Below, piece by piece: positions 46,701 through 59,428 of a stretch of DNA of 64,000 nt (the stretch's first letter is position 1; each line of letters opens with the position of its first letter). This DNA comes from Streptomyces bicolor (GTDB lineage Bacteria; Actinomycetota; Actinomycetes; Streptomycetales; Streptomycetaceae), in NCBI RefSeq assembly GCF_000719285.1, contig NZ_JOFS01000034.1, positions 62,001 through 126,000 of the forward strand, given 5' to 3'. Below the pieces are notes generated by a model that was not told the DNA's origin, did no database searches, and saw nothing but the letters and a program-made list of their open reading frames with translations. Position numbers and translations under genes: made by a program.

Positions 46701-48700
46701 TGACCGTCGCCGTGGAGAAACCCGAGAAGACGAAGCCGGTCGAGCCGCCCGCGCCCGTCGAAGAGGCACGAAAGGTCAGCCGGTCCATGATGGTCGGCGC
46801 CATCCTGGTCGTCTGGCTGGTGCTGTTCCTGGTGCTGCGCGGCAAGCAGACCCTGGCCCTGGCGGCGGCCGACCTGACCGACCTGCACCGGTGGTTCAAC
46901 GACGTCAACGACTCGATCGGCGCGAACCGCAACTCCAACCCGCTCTTCCTCTACTTCTTCAACGAGATCCGCCTGGTCATCGACACTCTGGTGACCTTCG
47001 TCCAGGAGCTGATCTCACAGCCGTCCGCCGACCGGCCCGTCCCGCAGATCGGCTGGCTCGGTGTCGTCGGCATCGCCGGCTATGTCTCCTGGGCCGTGGG
47101 CAACTGGCGGGTCGCGCTGCTGGCGGTGGCCGGCTTCACCTTCCTGGGCCTGCAGGGCCTGTGGCAGGAGAGCATGGACACCCTGGCGCTCACCGTCTCG
47201 GCCGTCTTCGTGGCGCTGCTGTTCGCGATCCCGCTGGGCGTGTGGGCGGGGCTGTCCGACCGGTTCAACCGGGTCATCACGCCCTTCCTGGACTTCATGC
47301 AGACGATGCCGACCTTCGTCTATCTGGCCCCGCTGACCCTGTTCTTCCTCATCGGCCCGGCCTCCGCCACCATCGCCACCGTGATCTACGCGGCTCCGCC
47401 CGCGATCCGCATCACCGCGCACGCCATCCGCTCCGTGCCGGCGACGACGGTGGAGGCGGCCGACTCACTGGGGGCGACCCGACGGCAGGCCCTGCTGAAG
47501 GTCCTGCTGCCGATGTCCAAGCGGACCGTGGTGATGGGCGTCAACCAGACCATCATGGCCGCCCTGGCCATGGTGACCATCGCCGCCCTGATCGACGCGC
47601 CAGGCCTCGGCAAGACCGTCGTCCAGGCACTCCAGACGCTCGACGTCGGCACCGCCTTCAACGCGGGTCTGGCCATCGTCGTCATGGCCATCGTCCTGGA
47701 CCGGGTCACCACCGCCGCGAGCGCACGCGAGGAGGCCGCCCGCCGTTCGAAGAACCGCTTCTTGGCGTGGCGACGCCCGCTGCTGGCGGCGGGTGCGGCG
47801 GTCACGGCGGTCCTGGCCTATCTGTCCCACACCTATCTGTGGGCGGCGGAGTTCCCCGGCGAGGGGGGCACCGGCAGCACCATCCGGAGCACGGCGGACA
47901 GTGTGACCACCTGGGTGCAGGACAACCTCTCGGGCCTCACCAACGCCTTCCGGGACGTCCTCACCAACAGTCTGCTCAACCCGTTCCAGGCGCTGCTCAC
48001 CGACTCCCCGTGGTGGCTCGTCGGCGGGGCACTGATCGCGCTCGGCGTCGTCCTCGGCGGCCGGCGCGCCGGCGTCACCACGGCGGTGTGCGTGGGCCTG
48101 CTGGTCGGCACCGGTGTGTGGTCGGACGGCATGACGACACTGGCGTCCACCCTCGTCGCCACCGTGCTCGTGATGCTGCTCGGCGTCGTCTTCGGCGTCT
48201 GGATGGGGCGCAGCGCGCTGGTGGACCGGCTGATCCGGCCCACCCTGGACGCGGCCCAGGTCATGCCGCCGTTCGTCTATCTCGTGCCGTTCCTCGCGCT
48301 GTTCGGCGCGACCCGCTTCACGGCGATCGTCGCCGCCGTCGTCTACGCGGCCCCCGTCGCCATGAAGATCATCGCGGACGGCGTGCGGAACGTGCCCGCG
48401 ACGACCGTGGAGGCGGCCACCTCCGCCGGGTGCAACACCTGGCAGATCATCACCAAGGTCCAACTGCCGATGGCACGCGGCGCCCTGACCCTCGCGACCA
48501 ACCAGGGCCTGATCTACGTGCTGTCGATGGTTGTGGTGGGCGGCCTGGTGGGAGCGGGCGCCCTCGGCTACGACGTCGTGGCCGGCTTCTCGCAGGGGCA
48601 GTTGTTCGGGAAGGGGCTCGCCGCAGGGCTCGCCATCGTCCTTCTCGGAGTCATGTTCGACCGGATCACTCAGGCAGCGGCGCGGCGTACCAGCGCGTAA
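46700..48700 (+). CDS. proW: Glycine betaine ABC permease, two permease domains in one chain
   Basis: A 666-residue membrane protein containing two ProW-type domains in tandem. The first holds the EAA loop VEAADSLGATRRQALLKVLLPMSKRT (about residues 250-275), the second VEAATSAGCNTWQIITKVQLPMARGA (about 570-595); extra helices join them. A usual ProW is about 350 residues and works as a homodimer, so this chain is an internal heterodimer equivalent. ATG 46700 overlaps the ATPase stop. The 764-residue longer frame is not used. Confidence 0.9.
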
Positions 48701-48713
48701 GGAGCAACTGACC

Positions 48714-49691
48714 ATGGCAAGGCAAGCAAGACAGTGGAGAGTCGGCGCGGCCGGCATAGCGGTCCTCGGCCTCACCCTCACCGCCTGCGGTGGTGCGAAG
48801 GTCGGTGACAGCTCCTCGGACGCCGGCGGCTCGGGCAGCTCCGGCAAGTGCGGCACCTTCAACCTCGCCGTCAACCCGTGGGTGGGCTACGAGGCCAACG
48901 CGGCGGTCATCGCGTACGTCGCGGAGAAGGACCTCGGCTGCAAGGTCACCAAGAAGGATCTGAAGGAGGAGATCGCCTGGCAGGGCTTCGGGACGGGTGA
49001 GGTCGACGCCGTCGTCGAGAACTGGGGTCACGACGACCTGAAGAAGAAGTACATCACCGACCAGAAGACCGCCCTCGACGCCGGCCCGACCGGCAACGAA
49101 GGCCTCATCGGCTGGTACGTGCCGCCGTGGCTGGCCAAGGAGCACCCGGACATCCTCGACTGGAACAACCTCAACAAGTACGCGGCCGAGTTCAAGACGT
49201 CCGAGTCTGGTGGCAAGGGCCAACTCCTCGACGGCGACCCGTCGTTCGTGACGAACGACGAAGCCCTGGTGAAGAACCTCAAGCTGGACTACAAGGTCGT
49301 GTACGCGGGCAGCGAGACCGCCCTCATCCAGGCCTTCCGGAAGGCGGAGAAGAACAAGGAATGGGTGATCGGCTACTTCTACGAGCCGCAGTGGTTCATG
49401 TCCGAGGTGCCGCTGGAGAAGGTCAAGCTGCCCGAGTACAAGGCGGGCTGCGACGCCGACGCCGAGAAGGTCGACTGCGACTACCCCGTGTACAAGCTGG
49501 ACAAGATCGTCAGCAAGAAGTTCTCCGAGTCGGGCAGCCCGGCCTATGACCTGGTGAAGAACTTCAGCTGGACCAACGACGACCAGAACGTCGTGGCCAA
49601 GTACATCGCGGTGGACAAGATGACCCCCGAGGCCGCGGCCGAGAAGTGGGTCGAGGCCAACCGCGACAAGGTGGAGGCCTGGATCAAGTAG
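48714..49691 (+). CDS. proX: Glycine betaine-binding lipoprotein
   Basis: A 325-residue OpuAC/ProX-type substrate-binding protein. The lipobox LTAC follows a short signal (GAAGIAVLGLTLTACGGAK). Aromatic residues that form the quaternary-ammonium cage are probably in NPWVGYEANA, GWYVPPWLAKEHP and YFYEPQWFMSE. It completes the betB-ABC operon; RBS TAAGGAG overlaps the permease stop. A strong terminator follows. Confidence 0.9.
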   Translation: MARQARQWRVGAAGIAVLGLTLTACGGAKVGDSSSDAGGSGSSGKCGTFNLAVNPWVGYEANAAVIAYVAEKDLGCKVTKKDLKEEIAWQGFGTGEVDAVVENWGHDDLKKKYITDQKTALDAGPTGNEGLIGWYVPPWLAKEHPDILDWNNLNKYAAEFKTSESGGKGQLLDGDPSFVTNDEALVKNLKLDYKVVYAGSETALIQAFRKAEKNKEWVIGYFYEPQWFMSEVPLEKVKLPEYKAGCDADAEKVDCDYPVYKLDKIVSKKFSESGSPAYDLVKNFSWTNDDQNVVAKYIAVDKMTPEAAAEKWVEANRDKVEAWIK

Positions 49692-49702
49692 GCCGTTCCC
49701 GG

Positions 49703-49757
49703 ATGCCCGGTGGGTGGTGCGTACGGACGCGCACCGCCCACCGGGCATTCCTGTTTT
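49703..49757 (+). terminator. Terminator of the betB-ABC operon
   Basis: Long stem starting ATGCCCGGTGGG and ending CCCACCGGGCAT (49703-49748), then a TTTTTT tract. Confidence 0.85.
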
Positions 49758-49788
49758 TTCAAGCCTTTCTCCGACGTCACCGGACCTC

Positions 49789-52312
<2,524 letters not shown>

Positions 52313-52325
52313 CCGAGGGAAGACG

Positions 52326-53186
52326 ATGACTGCGCAGACACTCGACGGCAGGGCGACCGCCGCCGGCATCCGCCGCGAACTCGCGGAGCGCGTGGCCAAG
52401 TTGACGGTCACCGACGGGCGCCCGCCGGGCCTCGGAACGGTCCTGGTCGGCGACGACCCCGGCAGCCGTGCCTACGTCGCCGGCAAGCACCGCGACTGCG
52501 CCCAGGTCGGCATCGCCTCCATCCGCCGGGACCTGCCCGCCGACGCCTCGCAGCGGCAGGTCGAGGAGACGATCGACGAACTCAACGCCGACCCGGCCTG
52601 CACCGGCTACATCGTCCAGCTCCCGCTGCCGCGCCACCTGGACGCCAACGCCGTACTGGAACGCATGGACCCCGCCAAGGACGCCGACGGCCTGCACCCC
52701 GTCAACCTCGGCCGGCTCACCCTGGGCGTCGAGGCACCGCTGCCGTGCACCCCGCGCGGCATCGTCGAACTGCTCCGCCGCTACGAGGTGCCCCTCGCCG
52801 GCGCGCGGGTGTGCGTGATCGGCCGGGGCATCACGGTGGGCCGCCCGATCGGCCTGCTCCTCACTCGCCGCTCCGAGAACGCCACCGTAACCCTCTGCCA
52901 CACCGGCACCAAGGGCCTCGCCTGGCACGTCCGCGAGGCGGACATCGTCATCGCCGCCGCCGGCTCGCCCGGACTGGTCACCAAGGACATGCTGCGCCCC
53001 GGCGCCGCGGTCCTGGACGTCGGCATCACCCGCACCGACCAGGGCCTGGTCGGCGACATCCACCCGGACGCCGCCCAGGTCGCCGGATGGATCGCGCCCA
53101 TGCCCGGCGGTGTGGGCCCCATGACCCGAGCGATGTTGCTCGCCAACGTCGTCGAGGCCGCCGAGAGGAACGCGAACACCGTATGA
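52326..53186 (+). CDS. folD: Bifunctional methylene-THF dehydrogenase / methenyl-THF cyclohydrolase
   Basis: A 286-residue FolD. Catalytic YVAGKHRDC (Lys) and [10 protein letters not shown] lie in the N-terminal domain; NADP-binding [16 protein letters not shown] and the closing [15 protein letters not shown] in the C-terminal one. It turns the methylene-THF from dimethylglycine and sarcosine oxidation into 10-formyl-THF, feeding PurU. Being inside this operon, it is probably a pathway-specific copy beside the housekeeping folD. ATG 52326 matches the normal FolD N-terminus. Confidence 0.9.
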   Translation: MTAQTLDGRATAAGIRRELAERVAKLTVTDGRPPGLGTVLVGDDPGSRAYVAGKHRDCAQVGIASIRRDLPADASQRQVEETIDELNADPACTGYIVQLPLPRHLDANAVLERMDPAKDADGLHPVNLGRLTLGVEAPLPCTPRGIVELLRRYEVPLAGARVCVIGRGITVGRPIGLLLTRRSENATVTLCHTGTKGLAWHVREADIVIAAAGSPGLVTKDMLRPGAAVLDVGITRTDQGLVGDIHPDAAQVAGWIAPMPGGVGPMTRAMLLANVVEAAERNANTV

Positions 53187-53217
53187 ACCTGTCCCTGCCC
53201 AACGACGGAGACGTCCG

Positions 53218-54450
53218 ATGAGCCCCCGCACCCCCGGCGCCGATCTCCCCGACCACCCCGACTGGCTGTGGCGCAACCCCGAGCCCAAGCGGTCGTACGA
53301 CGTGGTGATCGTCGGAGGCGGCGGACACGGCCTGGCCACCGCCCATTACCTTGCGAGGAACCACGGCATCACCAACGTCGCGGTGCTGGAGAAGGGCTGG
53401 CTCGCGGGCGGCAACATGGCCCGCAACACCACGATCATCCGCTCCAACTACCTGTGGGACGAGAGCGCCGGCATCTACGAGCACGCCCTCAAGCTGTGGG
53501 AGGGACTGGCGGAGGAGCTCGACTACCCGATCCTCTTCTCCCAGCGCGGCGTGCTGAACCTGGCGCACAGTCTCCAGGACGTCCGCGACAGCGTGCGCCG
53601 TGTCGAGGCGAACCGCCTCAACGGCGTGGACGCGGAGTGGCTCGACGCGGACGGCGTCAAGGAAGTCTGCCCGATCGTCAACATCTCGCAGGACGTGCGC
53701 TACCCGGTCCTGGGGGCCACCTACCAGCCGCGCGCGGGCATCGCCAAGCACGACTACGTCGCCTGGGGCCTGGCCCGCTCGGCGGACGCCGCGGGCATCG
53801 ACATCATCCAGAACTGCGAGGTCACCGGCCTCGACGTGGTCGGCAACCGTGTCGTCGGCGTCCAGACCAGCCTCGGCCCCATCGCGGCCGGCAAGGTGGC
53901 ACTCTGCTCGGCGGGCCACACCTCGGTCCTCGCCGCCATGGCAGGGATCGAACTCCCGCTGCAGAGCCACCCGTTGCAGGCCCTGGTCTCGGAGCTCCTG
54001 GAGCCCGTGCACCCGACCGTCGTGATGTCCAACGCGGTCCACGTGTACGTCAGCCAGGCCCACAAGGGCGAGCTGGTGATGGGCGCGGGCATCGACGCGT
54101 ACAACTCCTACACCCAGCGCGGCGCCTTCCACATCATCGAAGAGCAGATGTCGGCGGCCCTGGAGCTGTTCCCGGTCTTCGCCCGCGCCCACGTGCTGCG
54201 CACCTGGGGCGGCATCGTCGACGTCAGCCCCGACGCCTCACCGATCATCGGGCTCACCCCCGTCGACAACCTCTACCTCAACTGCGGCTGGGGAACGGGC
54301 GGCTTCAAGGCCACCCCGGGCGTCGGCTGGGTCTACGCCCACACCATCGCCAACGACACCCCGCACGGCCTCAACGCCCCCTTCTCGCTCGACCGTTTCA
54401 CCACCGGCGCGCTCGTCGACGAGCACGGCGCGGCCGCGGTGGCCCACTAG
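53218..54450 (+). CDS. soxB: Sarcosine oxidase, beta subunit
   Basis: A 410-residue FAD subunit of heterotetrameric sarcosine oxidase. [22 protein letters not shown] is the dinucleotide loop. [18 protein letters not shown] is the conserved segment of SoxB, and [14 protein letters not shown] near the C-terminus closes the flavin site. It oxidises sarcosine to an imine and passes electrons to the FMN between the subunits. It starts the soxB-DA-G gene set, 31 bp after folD. Confidence 0.9.
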   Translation: MSPRTPGADLPDHPDWLWRNPEPKRSYDVVIVGGGGHGLATAHYLARNHGITNVAVLEKGWLAGGNMARNTTIIRSNYLWDESAGIYEHALKLWEGLAEELDYPILFSQRGVLNLAHSLQDVRDSVRRVEANRLNGVDAEWLDADGVKEVCPIVNISQDVRYPVLGATYQPRAGIAKHDYVAWGLARSADAAGIDIIQNCEVTGLDVVGNRVVGVQTSLGPIAAGKVALCSAGHTSVLAAMAGIELPLQSHPLQALVSELLEPVHPTVVMSNAVHVYVSQAHKGELVMGAGIDAYNSYTQRGAFHIIEEQMSAALELFPVFARAHVLRTWGGIVDVSPDASPIIGLTPVDNLYLNCGWGTGGFKATPGVGWVYAHTIANDTPHGLNAPFSLDRFTTGALVDEHGAAAVAH

Positions 54451-54476
54451 GACCACTGGAATCTGGGAGCCGATCC

Positions 54477-57400
54477 ATGCTGCTCATCCCCTGCCCGTGG
54501 TGCGGGCCCCGCGACGAGGCCGAGTTCCACTACGGCGGCCAGGCCCACGTGCCGTACCCGGAGGACCCGGCGTCCCTCTCCGACGAGGAGTGGGCCCGCT
54601 ACCTGTTCTTCCGCGACAACCCGAAGGGCCCCTTCGCCGAGCGCTGGAGCCACGCGGCGGGCTGCCGCCGCTGGTTCAACGCGGTACGGGACACGTCGAC
54701 GAACGAGGTCCTGGCGGTGTACCGGTCGGGAGAGGAACGCCCGGCGACTCCTGAGCCAAGGCCAGTATTTTCAGCCCGTCCGGGGGTCCCCCCTCTGGGG
54801 GAGTTTGAGGACGAGGCCGTTCAGGCCGAAGGGGGGCCTGGGGGCGCAGCCCCCAGCGGGGTCGAAGGGGCGGAGCCGCTTCAGGATGGGACGGGTAGGG
54901 GCGGCGGGGGCGCTGCACCCATCAGCGGCTCCGCCGCGGGGCAACCGTTCCGCCACGCGACCCGCGGCCGAATCGACCGCGACACCCCCCTCACCTTCAC
55001 CTTCGACGGCACCGAATACCGCGGCTTCCGAGGCGACACCCTCGCCTCCGCCCTCCTCGCCAACGGCGTCATCCACACCGGCACCAGCATCAAGCTCGGC
55101 CGCCCCCGAGGCATCTTCTCCGCCGGCGTCGAAGAACCCAACGCGGTCATCCAGATCGAGGAACCCTTCCCGGAGCCCATGCTGCCCGCGACGACCGTCG
55201 AGCTCTACGACGGCCTCGTGGCCACCAGCCTCCCCGGCCAGGGCCGCCTCGCCACCAGCCCCGACCCCGCCCGCTACGACGCCGTACACGCCCACTGCGA
55301 CCTGCTGATCGTGGGCGCCGGCCCGGCCGGCCTCGCGGCAGCGGCGGCGGCAGCGCGAAGCGGCGCCCGCGTCATCCTCGCCGACGACCAGCCGGAGCCG
55401 GGCGGCAGCCTCCTGGGCACCGCCGAACACCTCGACTGGGTCCAGGACGTCACCCGGCAACTCGACGCCGCCCCCGAGGTCCGCGTCCTGCCCCGCACCA
55501 CCGTCTTCGGCTACTACGACGACAACCACCTCCTCGCCGTCGAACGCCGCACCAACCACCTCGGCGCCGCCGCCTCCGAGAACGTCTCCCGCGAACGCGT
55601 CTGGCGCATCCGCGCCCGCCGAGTCGTCCTCGCCACCGGCGCCCACGAGCGCTCGCTCGCCTTCGCGGACAACGACCGCCCGGGCGTGATGCTGGCCTCC
55701 TCGGCCCGCACCCACGTCAACCGCCACGGCGTCCTGCCCGGCCGCCACGCGGTCGTGTTCACGACCAACGACAGCGCGTACGCGGCGGCGCTGGACCTGG
55801 CCTCGGCCGGTCTCGCCATCACGGCGATCGTCGACACCCGCCCCGAACCGGGGGAGTGGGCCGATCGTGCGAGGGCGGCCGGTATCGAAGTCCTGCCCGG
55901 CCACGCCGTCACCGGCACGGAAGGCGGCGACGACCGCCTCACCGCCGTGACGGTCGCCCCGTACGGAGAATCCGCGGGGCAGCGGCAGTTCGCCGCCGAC
56001 CTGTTGCTGGTCTCCGGCGGCTGGAACCCGGTGGCGCACCTGTTCAGCCAGTCCGGCGGCAAGCTGCGTTACGACGAGACACTGGGCTCCTTCGTCCCCG
56101 ACACCTGCCGCCAGCAGGTCGAGGTCGCGGGCAGCGCGAGCGGCGTCATGGACCCGGCCACGGTCCTGGCACAGGGCGCGGCAGCCGGTGCCCGCGCAGT
56201 CGAGGCCGAGGGGTACACGCCCGAGACACCCCGCCTCCCGGCGGTGCCCGCGCAGCCGCGGCCGACGCCGCCGATGCACGTGTACGTCGTCCCGGGTGAT
56301 ACGGACGCCCCGCGCTTCGTCGACCTCCAACGCGACGTCACCGTCGACGACCTGGCCCGCGCGACCGGCGCCGGTCTGCGCTCGGTCGAGCACACCAAGC
56401 GCTACACCACCGCCGGCACCGCCAACGACCAGGGCAAGACCTCCGGCGTCCTCGCCAGCGGCGTCGTCGCCGAACTGCTCGGCGTGGACATCTCGGCGCT
56501 CGGCACGACCACGTTCCGCCCCCCGTACACGCCGGTCTCCTTCGCCGCCCTCGCGGGCCGCGACCGAGGCGCGCTGAGCGACCCGGTCCGCACGACCGCC
56601 ATCCACGAGTGGCATGTCGCGCACGGCGCCCTGTTCGAGAACGTCGGCCAGTGGAAGCGCCCCTGGTACTACCCGCAGGACGGCGAGGACATGGAGGCCG
56701 CCGTACTGCGCGAGTGCCGGGCCACCCGCGAGAGCGTGGGCTTCATGGACGCCTCCACTCTCGGCAAGATCGACGTGCAGGGCCCGGACGCCGGCGTCTT
56801 CCTCGACCGGCTCTACACCAACATGATGAGCACCCTGAAGGTCGGCATGATCCGCTACGGCGTGATGTGCCGCCCGGACGGCATGGTCTTCGACGACGGC
56901 ACCGTCATCCGCGTCGCCCAGGACCGCTTCCTGGTCACCACGACGACGGGCAACGCGGCCACCGTCCTGGACTGGATGGAGGAGTGGCTCCAGACCGAGT
57001 GGCCCGAGCTGAAGGTCCACTGCACGTCCGTCACCGAGCAGTGGGCCACGGTCGCCCTGGTCGGCCCGAAGTCCCGCGAGGTACTCGGCTCGCTGGCACC
57101 CCGACTCGCCGTCGCCAACGACGACTTCCCGTTCATGGCCTGGCGCGAGACGACCGTCGCCGGCATCGCGGCCCGGGTCTGCCGGATCAGCTTCTCCGGC
57201 GAACTCGCCTACGAGATCAATGTGTCACCGTGGCAGGCGCTCGCCCTGTGGGAGGCCGTGTACGAGGCCGGCGCCCCGTACGGCATCACCCCGTACGGCA
57301 CGGAGACCATGCACGTCCTGCGGGCCGAGAAGGGCTACCCGATCATCGGCCAGGACACCGACGGCACCGTCACCCCCCAGGACCTCGGCATGAGCTGGGT

Positions 57401-57761
57401 GGTGTCCAAGAAGAAGCCGGACTTCATCGGCAAGCGGTCCCATGCCCGCGCCGACACGACCCGCCCCGACCGCAAGCACCTGGTCGGCCTGCTCCCCGAG
57501 GACCCGGGCACCTTCCTCCCGGAGGGCACGCACCTGGTCGCCGACGGTGTGCTGCCGAGCCCGCCCGTGCCGATGCTCGGGCATGTCACGTCCAGCTATC
57601 GCAGCGCGGCCCTCGGCCGGACGTTCGCGCTCGCCCTGATCAAGGGTGGCCGGGACCGAATCGGCGAGCGGCTGTACGCCCCCGTCGGCGACCAACTCGT
57701 GCCGGTGACCGTCGCCGGCCCTGTCCTCTACGACCCCGAGGGAGCCCGCCGAGATGGCTGA
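54477..57761 (+). CDS. soxDA: Fused sarcosine oxidase delta-alpha subunit (SoxD-SoxA)
   Basis: One uninterrupted 1094-residue frame. Residues 1 to about 88 are SoxD with its zinc site (Cys6, Cys9, His59, Cys63). From about residue 156 (PFRHATRGRIDRDTPLTF) it is SoxA: a ferredoxin-like start, NAD-binding LIVGAGPAGLAAAAAAARSG, and a C-terminal GcvT-like folate domain. The two are normally separate chains in other bacteria. The joining ~65 residues are Gly/Pro/Glu-rich and encoded by a GC-rich repeat, so the fusion arose by repeat insertion over the old stop/start. The enzyme makes glycine, methylene-THF (or formaldehyde) and H2O2. It overlaps soxG by 8 bp. Confidence 0.85.
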   Translation: MLLIPCPWCGPRDEAEFHYGGQAHVPYPEDPASLSDEEWARYLFFRDNPKGPFAERWSHAAGCRRWFNAVRDTSTNEVLAVYRSGEERPATPEPRPVFSARPGVPPLGEFEDEAVQAEGGPGGAAPSGVEGAEPLQDGTGRGGGGAAPISGSAAGQPFRHATRGRIDRDTPLTFTFDGTEYRGFRGDTLASALLANGVIHTGTSIKLGRPRGIFSAGVEEPNAVIQIEEPFPEPMLPATTVELYDGLVATSLPGQGRLATSPDPARYDAVHAHCDLLIVGAGPAGLAAAAAAARSGARVILADDQPEPGGSLLGTAEHLDWVQDVTRQLDAAPEVRVLPRTTVFGYYDDNHLLAVERRTNHLGAAASENVSRERVWRIRARRVVLATGAHERSLAFADNDRPGVMLASSARTHVNRHGVLPGRHAVVFTTNDSAYAAALDLASAGLAITAIVDTRPEPGEWADRARAAGIEVLPGHAVTGTEGGDDRLTAVTVAPYGESAGQRQFAADLLLVSGGWNPVAHLFSQSGGKLRYDETLGSFVPDTCRQQVEVAGSASGVMDPATVLAQGAAAGARAVEAEGYTPETPRLPAVPAQPRPTPPMHVYVVPGDTDAPRFVDLQRDVTVDDLARATGAGLRSVEHTKRYTTAGTANDQGKTSGVLASGVVAELLGVDISALGTTTFRPPYTPVSFAALAGRDRGALSDPVRTTAIHEWHVAHGALFENVGQWKRPWYYPQDGEDMEAAVLRECRATRESVGFMDASTLGKIDVQGPDAGVFLDRLYTNMMSTLKVGMIRYGVMCRPDGMVFDDGTVIRVAQDRFLVTTTTGNAATVLDWMEEWLQTEWPELKVHCTSVTEQWATVALVGPKSREVLGSLAPRLAVANDDFPFMAWRETTVAGIAARVCRISFSGELAYEINVSPWQALALWEAVYEAGAPYGITPYGTETMHVLRAEKGYPIIGQDTDGTVTPQDLGMSWVVSKKKPDFIGKRSHARADTTRPDRKHLVGLLPEDPGTFLPEGTHLVADGVLPSPPVPMLGHVTSSYRSAALGRTFALALIKGGRDRIGERLYAPVGDQLVPVTVAGPVLYDPEGARRDG
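54759..54945. repeat. Interspersed GC-rich repeat translated as the SoxD-SoxA linker
   Basis: TTTCAGCCCGTCCGG, GTTTGAGGACGAGGCCGTT, GGGGGCGCAGCCCCCAG and GGACGGGTAGGGGCGGCGG are parts of an element I know from Streptomyces intergenic regions. Inside it, GGGGGTCCCCCC…GGGGGAG (54782-54803) looks like a second, nested palindromic repeat. Confidence 0.65.
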
Positions 57762-58356
57762 GACCGCCCTTACCGTCCCGCTCCGCAGCCCGCTGTCGCA
57801 GGTCACGGACCGCCTTGCCACCGCGACACGCACGTCCGGGGGCGCGATCAGGCTGGCCGAACTCCCCTTCCTGGCCCAGCTCAACGTGCGCCTCGACGCC
57901 AAGGGAGCAGCGGCGGAAGCCGTCGGACTCGCCCTGGACCTGCAACTGCCCCTCCAGCCGAACACCGCCGTCCGCGCGGGGGAATTGACCGCGCTGTGGC
58001 TCGGTCCGGACGAGTGGCTGCTGGTGGGACCGCCGGGAAGCGAGCGGGACCTGGAGGACCGGATCCGGGAGGCCGCGGGTGACGAGCACGTCTCCGTCAC
58101 CGACGTCTCCGCGCAGCGCACCACGCTCCTCGTCACGGGCCCGCGCGCCCACGACCTGCTGGCCCACGGCTGCCCGCTGGACCTGCACCCACGGGCCTTC
58201 GGCTCCGGACGCTGCGCCCAGACGACCCTGGGCCGCACACAGGTCGTCCTGGTCGCCCGGGACGAACCCAGGGCCGGATTCTGGGTCCTGGTCCGCTCGT
58301 CGTTCGCCGGCTATCTGGCGGACTGGTTGCTCGACGCGGCGACGGAATACGTCTGA
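57754..58356 (+). CDS. soxG: Sarcosine oxidase, gamma subunit
   Basis: A 200-residue SoxG (GcvT-like fold). RLAELPFLAQLNVRLD, LWLGPDEWLLVGP and VTDVSAQRTTLLVTGPRA are conserved in gamma subunits, which stabilise the alpha chain. ATG lies inside the soxA 3' end. It is the last gene before a strong hairpin. Confidence 0.9.
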   Translation: MAETALTVPLRSPLSQVTDRLATATRTSGGAIRLAELPFLAQLNVRLDAKGAAAEAVGLALDLQLPLQPNTAVRAGELTALWLGPDEWLLVGPPGSERDLEDRIREAAGDEHVSVTDVSAQRTTLLVTGPRAHDLLAHGCPLDLHPRAFGSGRCAQTTLGRTQVVLVARDEPRAGFWVLVRSSFAGYLADWLLDAATEYV

Positions 58357-58383
58357 GCGACAACGGACGGGGCTGCCCCGTCA

Positions 58384-58418
58384 CCCTGTGGGAGCTCCGT
58401 CGAGGGGCTCCCACAGGG
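58384..58418 (+). terminator. Terminator after soxG
   Basis: Perfect 12-bp stem CCCTGTGGGAGC / GCTCCCACAGGG with an 11-nt loop, then GCTTT. Confidence 0.75.
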
Positions 58419-58462
58419 CTTTGCGCACCGAGTTTCGCCATACCCATCGAAGGCTGGACCCA

Positions 58463-59411
58463 GTGACCGTCACGGCTGACACCACCACCGCGCACCCGGG
58501 AACGCCCGCACTCCATCCGCACGGGCTGCCACGACCCGGTCGCACGCTGGTCATGGGCGTCGTGAACGTCACCGCGGACTCGTTCTCCGACGGCGGGCTG
58601 TCGTTCGCCGCGGACGCGGCCGTCGCGCACGGGCTCGCGCTGCTCGAACAGGGCGCGGACATCGTGGACGTGGGCGGCGAGTCGACCCTCCCCCAGACTC
58701 CGTCCGGGGGGACCCCCATTTCGCTTCGCTCGGAGCGGCACGCCCGCCGGTCGCGGAGGAGCTGCGGCGCGTCCTGCCCGTCGTCCGGGAACTCGCTGCC
58801 GCGGGCGCGATCGTGAGTGTCGACACCATGCGGGCCGAGGTCGCCGCCCGCGCGCTGGACGCGGGTGCGCGGCTGGTCAACGACGTCTCAGGGGGCCTCG
58901 CCGACCCCGCGATGCTGCCCCTGATGGCGCGGGCGGGGACGCCGTACGTGCTGATGCACTGGCGTGGGCACTCCGCCGGCATGCAGGCGAACGCCGTCTA
59001 CGACGACGTCGTCACCGATGTGCTCGACGAGCTGCGGTTGAGGATCGAGGCTGCGTTGGAGGCGGGGATACCGCCCGGCCGCCTGGTCGTCGACCCGGGG
59101 CTGGGCTTCGCCAAGACGCCCGACCACAACTGGGAGCTGCTGGCCGCCTCGGGGATGTCGTGGCCCTGGGACACCCGGTCCTCGTGGGCGCGTCACGCAA
59201 GTCGTTCCTGGGCGGTCTGCTGGCGGACCGCACGACGGGACGACCGCGTCCGGCACGGCTGCGGGATGCCGCGACCACCGCCGTGTCCGTGCTCGCCGCC
59301 GCACAGGGCGTCTGGTGCCTGCGCGTGCACGATGTCGCCTCGACGGCCGACGCCGTACGCGTGACGGCCCGCTGGGGAGCCGAGGCGTCGGCGCGGTCGC
59401 CGCTGGGCTGA
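58463..59411 (+). pseudogene. folP: Dihydropteroate synthase gene (folP) broken by repeat insertion and frameshift
   Basis: Three frames together encode DHPS. Frame one gives RTLVMGVVNVTADSFSDGG and QGADIVDVGGEST. Frame two gives VSVDTMRAEVAARALDAGARLVNDVSG and [21 protein letters not shown]. Frame three gives [19 protein letters not shown] to the stop at 59411. The first break is a GC-rich palindromic repeat (58688-58717) plus a short tail placed after GGEST; the second is near 59150 and looks like a small deletion. DHPS makes the pterin core of folate, so the gene probably once supported the folate need of the demethylation pathway. A housekeeping folP must exist elsewhere. Confidence 0.8.
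58688..58717. repeat. GC-rich palindromic repeat inside the folP pseudogene
   Basis: CTCCCCC and CCGGGGGGACCCCC at the ends of a 30-bp unit: an inverted relative of the copies at 25855-25884 and 54782-54803. A following TTCGCTTCGCTCGGAGCGG hairpin belongs to the same insertion. Confidence 0.65.
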
Positions 59412-59428
59412 GCGCCCCCGGTGGAGCC

